A stretch of 34,844 nucleotides of DNA from Candidatus Altarchaeum sp. GTDB lineage: Archaea > Altiarchaeota > Altiarchaeia > Altiarchaeales > Altiarchaeaceae. The stretch lies in the NCBI GenBank assembly GCA_018260755.1, contig JAGTWP010000006.1, positions 1 through 34,844 on the forward strand, in the 5' to 3' direction. Numbering within the stretch: the first letter of the stretch is position 1; each line of letters opens with the position of its first letter. Below, piece after piece: positions 32,130-34,844 of this stretch. The position numbers and the translations under genes were made by a program. Below the pieces are notes generated by a model. The model was not told the origin of the DNA, did no database searches, and saw nothing but the letters and a program-made list of their open reading frames with translations.

Positions 32130-32392
32130 GAGCTAGATCGGGTGGTCAGGCGTCACCTGTAACTCCAAACCGTCTAAAGGAGAATCGAAGTGCAGAAAAA
32201 TAGATCTTTTGTTATCTGTGATCCATAATTCAAACAATGAATTTTCGTCCTGCGAGGCAGTTAATATGAGAACCTGGTCAGACCTTGATCGGAGCAGCCA
32301 TAATCATACGAATTGTGCTTGCCGGGTAGCGGGAAGGAGGAAGGTTGTGGGTTGTCACTTATAGCAAAAGGTTTAGATTTCTGCACGCGCTC
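32130..32392 (+). ncRNA. Signal recognition particle RNA (archaeal 7S)
   Basis: The ends GAGC and GCTC can pair (helix 1). The 5' Alu part contains GGTGGTCAGGCGTCACC-TGTAAC with the conserved UGUAAY turn. Helix 5 is evident: gtgcagaaa…tagatcttttgttat pairs with atagcaaaaggtttagatttctgcac. Helix 8 is gaacctggtcag-acc…gg-agcagcca with the SRP54-binding symmetric loop CAG/AGCAG. The apical loop reads CC-TTGATC-GG instead of the usual GNRA tetraloop. Ends are approximate. It stands 215 bp upstream of SRP54, the protein it binds. Confidence 0.9.
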
Positions 32393-32418
32393 AATTGAAA
32401 TTTACCTAAAATTTAATT

Positions 32419-32502
32419 GCGGGAGTTCCCAAGCGGTCAACGGGGGTAGGCTCAAGACCTACTGTGCGAAAGCCTTCATGGGTTCGAATCCCTTCTCCCG
32501 CA
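32419..32502 (+). tRNA. tRNA-Leu (anticodon CAA)
   Basis: 84 nt type II tRNA without CCA. Acceptor GCGGGAG/CTCCCGC, anticodon arm GTAGG-CTCAAGA-CCTAC giving CAA (reads UUG), long variable arm (tgtgcgaaagccttca), T-arm GGGTTCGAATCCC, discriminator A. It lies between SRP RNA and SRP54 on the same strand. Confidence 0.96.
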
Positions 32503-32606
32503 TCAACATATTATTTCAAGCAGCAACCTTGCAACATTATTTTAAATTTTTATCTTAAATCTTAAAATTTTAAATATCAAATTTTTTCCTTAAATTTAGC
32601 TTTACT

Positions 32607-33932
32607 ATGTTTGATAAACTAAGCGACGGATTAAAGAATGCAATCACCTCATTAAGAAAGGCAGTTGTCGTAGATAAGAAAGTAATAAAGGAATTCATAA
32701 AAGAAGTCCAGAAAGCCCTGATTTCATCTGATGTGAATGTTCGGTTAGTGCTTGAAATTTCGAAGAGAATTGAAGACAGAGGACTGCTTGAAAAACCACC
32801 CGGACTTTTAGACAGAAAGGAGTTTATAATTAAAATAACTTATGATGAATTAACTTCGCTTCTTGGAAAAGGAGAGAAGATAAATTTAAAGAAAGGTGAT
32901 AAAATCTTACTTGTAGGAATTCAGGGAAGCGGAAAGACAACAACAGCAGCAAAGCTGGCAAGATACTATAGCAAGAAGGGATTTAAGGTCGGACTTATAT
33001 GTGCAGATACATTCAGAGCAGGAGCTTACACACAATTGATGCAATTAGCAGAAGAGGTCAAGGTACCTTTTTACGGAGACTCTAATGAAAAAATTTCCCT
33101 CAATATTATCAAAAAAGGACTTGAAATTTTGAAAGACAAGGATGTTATTATAATTGACAGCGAAGGAAGGAATAAATTGGATAATGATTTGATGAGAGAT
33201 ATAAATATAGTATATAAAGAGATAAAGCCGCAGCATGTTTTGCTTGTTTTGGACGGAACAATCGGACAACTGGCAGGGGAACAGGCGGAAGCGTTTAAGA
33301 GAGCATGTAATGTTACAGGCGTTATACTAACAAAATTAGACGGAACGGCAAAAGGAGGTGGTGCAATTTCTGCATGTAAAACAACTAATGCAAAGGTCTA
33401 TTTTATAGGTGTTGGAGAGCATAATAATGAATTTGAAGAATTTGATGCTCCGAGATTTGTCTCAAAAATTTTAGGCTTCGGTGATATTGAAGGGCTGCTT
33501 GAAAAGGCACAGGAAATGGAGGTTACCGATGAGATGACAAACCGGCTTATGAAAGGAAAATTTACCTTAAATGATTTATATGCTCAGATTCAGGAGATAA
33601 AGAAAATGGGCTCTTTGAACAAAATCGTTGAAATGCTCCCCACGGGAGGAATTAAAATTCCCAAGGAAGTTATGGAGATGCAGGATGAAAAATTAAAATT
33701 TTATAAATTTATAATGGATTCAATGACGAAAAAAGAAAAGGAAAATCCTGAAATTATTGATTCAAAAAGAGTAGTGAGAATTGCAAAGGGCTCGGGAAGA
33801 AAGGAGGGAGAAGTATATGAGCTGCTTAAACAATATAAAGTAATGAAAGGATATGTGAAAACAATAAACGACGAAAGAAAATTAACTGGTTTTATGAAGA
33901 AATTAGGGATGGGAAAAATAATGCACATGTAA
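32607..33932 (+). CDS. srp54: Signal recognition particle GTPase SRP54
   Basis: 441 aa. N domain (1-90) with ALISSDVNVRLV; G domain with G1 GIQGSGKTTTAAKLA, G2 DTFRAGAYTQL, G3 region IIIDSEGRNK, G4 TKLDGTAKGGGA, and the GVGE segment. M domain (about 300-441) with helices and RIAKGSGRKEGEVYELLKQYKVMKGYV, which binds SRP RNA helix 8. It targets ribosomes with signal peptides to FtsY/Sec. G3 is normally DTAGR; DSEGR here is unusual. The C-terminal methionine-rich tail is short (GFMKKLGMGKIMHM). Confidence 0.96.
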   Translation: MFDKLSDGLKNAITSLRKAVVVDKKVIKEFIKEVQKALISSDVNVRLVLEISKRIEDRGLLEKPPGLLDRKEFIIKITYDELTSLLGKGEKINLKKGDKILLVGIQGSGKTTTAAKLARYYSKKGFKVGLICADTFRAGAYTQLMQLAEEVKVPFYGDSNEKISLNIIKKGLEILKDKDVIIIDSEGRNKLDNDLMRDINIVYKEIKPQHVLLVLDGTIGQLAGEQAEAFKRACNVTGVILTKLDGTAKGGGAISACKTTNAKVYFIGVGEHNNEFEEFDAPRFVSKILGFGDIEGLLEKAQEMEVTDEMTNRLMKGKFTLNDLYAQIQEIKKMGSLNKIVEMLPTGGIKIPKEVMEMQDEKLKFYKFIMDSMTKKEKENPEIIDSKRVVRIAKGSGRKEGEVYELLKQYKVMKGYVKTINDERKLTGFMKKLGMGKIMHM

Positions 33933-34135
33933 AATTTTACCAAATCTCCTACCTGATTTTTGCGTTTTATGAAATAATATTTTAACGTTATTTTTAATTT
34001 TTGTTATTGAATTAATTTATTATTTTGTTATTGAATTAATTTAGTAACTATTCAGAGGGTACAAAAATTTACTGAAAATTTATAAATAAATTTTCAATCT
34101 TAAAAAATATTTCAAATATTTTTTAATACCTGCGA

Positions 34136-34176
34136 TTTTCAAACTTGTTTGAAAATACACGAACGAAGTCAGTGTA
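34136..34176 (+). repeat. Hairpin-plus-tail element (MITE unit a)
   Basis: Perfect 9-bp stem ttttcaaac/gtttgaaaa (loop tt) followed by tacacgaacgaagtcagtgta; the tail itself has tacac/gtgta ends. Confidence 0.65.
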
Positions 34177-34194
34177 AAATTTCAAAAAATACAA

Positions 34195-34239
34195 TTTTAA
34201 AATCTCAAAGATTTTAAAATACACGAACGAAGTGAACGC
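34195..34239 (+). repeat. Hairpin-plus-tail element (MITE unit b)
   Basis: Perfect 11-bp stem ttttaaaatct/agattttaaaa (loop caa) followed by tacacgaacgaagtgaacgc. The tail is shared with unit a for 13 bases while the stem is different. Confidence 0.65.
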
Positions 34240-34401
34240 AAAAATCAAAAAATTTACTCGTAATTTTTTGGGGTGGCTGAATAGTTACTTAATTTAATCA
34301 TAATTTTTATAAAAGAAGTAAATTTATAAAGATTATCTTATTATAAACAAATATTATTTCATAAACTATAATATCACAAACTATCATATTATAAACATAA
34401 G

Positions 34402-34695
34402 ATGGGTAAAAAAGAAGTTGTAGTAGTACACAAAGTGAGAACCCCAAAAATGGGTGAGGTTGCCGGCGAAGTGTTGCAGGTACTGGGATATACAAGAATG
34501 AGAGTCAAATGTTCCGATGGAAAAGAAAGATTGTGCAGAATTCCGGGAAGAGTCCGATGGAGAATGAGGGTTCATGATGGGGATTTTGTACTTGTTGAAC
34601 CCTGGGAGATAGAAAAGGACACAAAAGGAGATGTTATATGGAGATATGTTCCTAATGATGTGGAATGGTTGAAAGCAAAAGGATATGTAAAATAA
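34402..34695 (+). CDS. eif1A: Translation initiation factor aIF1A
   Basis: 97 aa. OB-fold (S1/IF1) protein that binds the ribosomal A site during initiation. EVAGEVLQVLGYTRMRVKCSDGKERLCRIPGRVRWRMRVHDGDFVLVEPWEI is diagnostic, followed by the DTKGDVIWRYVPNDVEWLKAKGY tail of archaeal 1A factors. ATG 34402 follows an A/T leader (attataaacataag) with a TATA-like region further up. Confidence 0.97.
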   Translation: MGKKEVVVVHKVRTPKMGEVAGEVLQVLGYTRMRVKCSDGKERLCRIPGRVRWRMRVHDGDFVLVEPWEIEKDTKGDVIWRYVPNDVEWLKAKGYVK

Positions 34696-34779
34696 ATTAA
34701 ATTAAATCAGGTAAATTTTCGGACTGTTTTTGATATTCTTCAAAAAATTTTACTAAATTTTGCCAAACGTATAGGTGTT

Positions 34780-34844
34780 CTTTAATAAATTTTTCTTTAA
34801 TAAATTTTTCTTTAATAAATTTTTCTTTAATAAATTTTTCTTTA
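34780..34844. repeat. 15-bp tandem repeat running off the window
   Basis: ctttaataaattttt begins at 34780, 34795, 34810, 34825 and 34840: four exact copies and a partial fifth cut by the window end. Copy number outside is unknown. Confidence 0.93.

Larger units (their letters stand above)
34043..34289. mobile_element. MITE-like element, complete copy (247 bp)
   Basis: Perfect 13-bp terminal inverted repeats agtaactattcag (34043-34055) and ctgaatagttact (34277-34289), flanked by the direct repeat TAATTT on both sides (34037-34042 and 34290-34295), which looks like a 6-bp target duplication. It has no ORF. Inside are two hairpin-plus-tail units. It fills much of the 469-bp gap between SRP54 and aIF1A. 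The right end matches the relics at 6718 and 9570. Confidence 0.8.

Noticed and set aside
32313-32558. Plus-strand 81-aa ORF
   Set aside because: It overlaps the 3' half of the SRP RNA and all of tRNA-Leu.

Overview
This window is AT-rich chromosomal DNA from an archaeon. The evidence is a set of archaeal information-processing genes and RNAs: TFB next to a Gar1-like H/ACA protein, hypusine-type aIF5A, ribosomal protein L39e, aIF1A, SRP54 beside an archaeal 7S (SRP) RNA, archaeal-type adenylate kinase and arginyl-tRNA synthetase. Three tRNAs (Gly-TCC, Thr-CGT, Leu-CAA) lack an encoded CCA. Many genes start a few bases after a short A/T-only leader, as in leaderless archaeal transcripts. I cannot place it below Archaea from sequence reading alone.

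Layout. (1) 1-6717: four same-strand genes for exported or membrane-anchored proteins: an S-layer-like Cys-containing protein cut by the window edge, a beta-propeller, a small anchored protein, and a large surface protein with near-identical 66-residue repeats. (2) 6718-9000: a truncated nnrE relic ending in a repeat-element terminus, then adkA, a GYD-domain gene and two tandem CBS-domain paralogues. (3) 9000-12360: two tiny membrane ORFs, a decayed copy of the tail of the adjacent 733-aa surface protein, a MITE-like element, and a cluster of hairpins. (4) 12356-13800: gar1-tfb. (5) 13856-19659: an LEA14-like gene, a site-2 protease gene and a flavin-reductase-like gene. The protease locus is partly duplicated around a 2.45-kb cargo with an XRE/ImmA-IrrE gene, a DUF4411 PIN-like gene and a truncated PLD-nuclease gene. 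(6) 19660-25060: a decayed membrane-protein gene, tRNA-Gly, a CoaC-like flavoprotein, aIF5A, L39e, an Mre11-like nuclease, and an AAA ATPase/PIN-like gene pair. (7) 25446-32002: argS, tRNA-Thr, two HAD phosphatases, a secreted HEXXH metalloprotease with a dockerin-like end, and a LOG-like protein. (8) 32130-34695: SRP RNA, tRNA-Leu, SRP54, a 247-bp MITE and aIF1A.

The most unusual content is non-coding and structural. First, the toxin/defence-like cargo sits between two copies of the S2P locus that are identical by eye; one copy carries a clean 769-bp deletion. Second, a family of short bipartite elements recurs: a 9-11 bp perfect or near-perfect hairpin whose arms differ from copy to copy, followed by a conserved tail resembling CGAACGAAGTGAG. 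One copy is in frame inside a protease gene and another abuts a tRNA gene. Third, a MITE family ending in AGTAACTATTCAG has three recognisable members. Fourth, short tandem repeats of 12-31 bp occur at several places, including inside a signal-peptide coding sequence.
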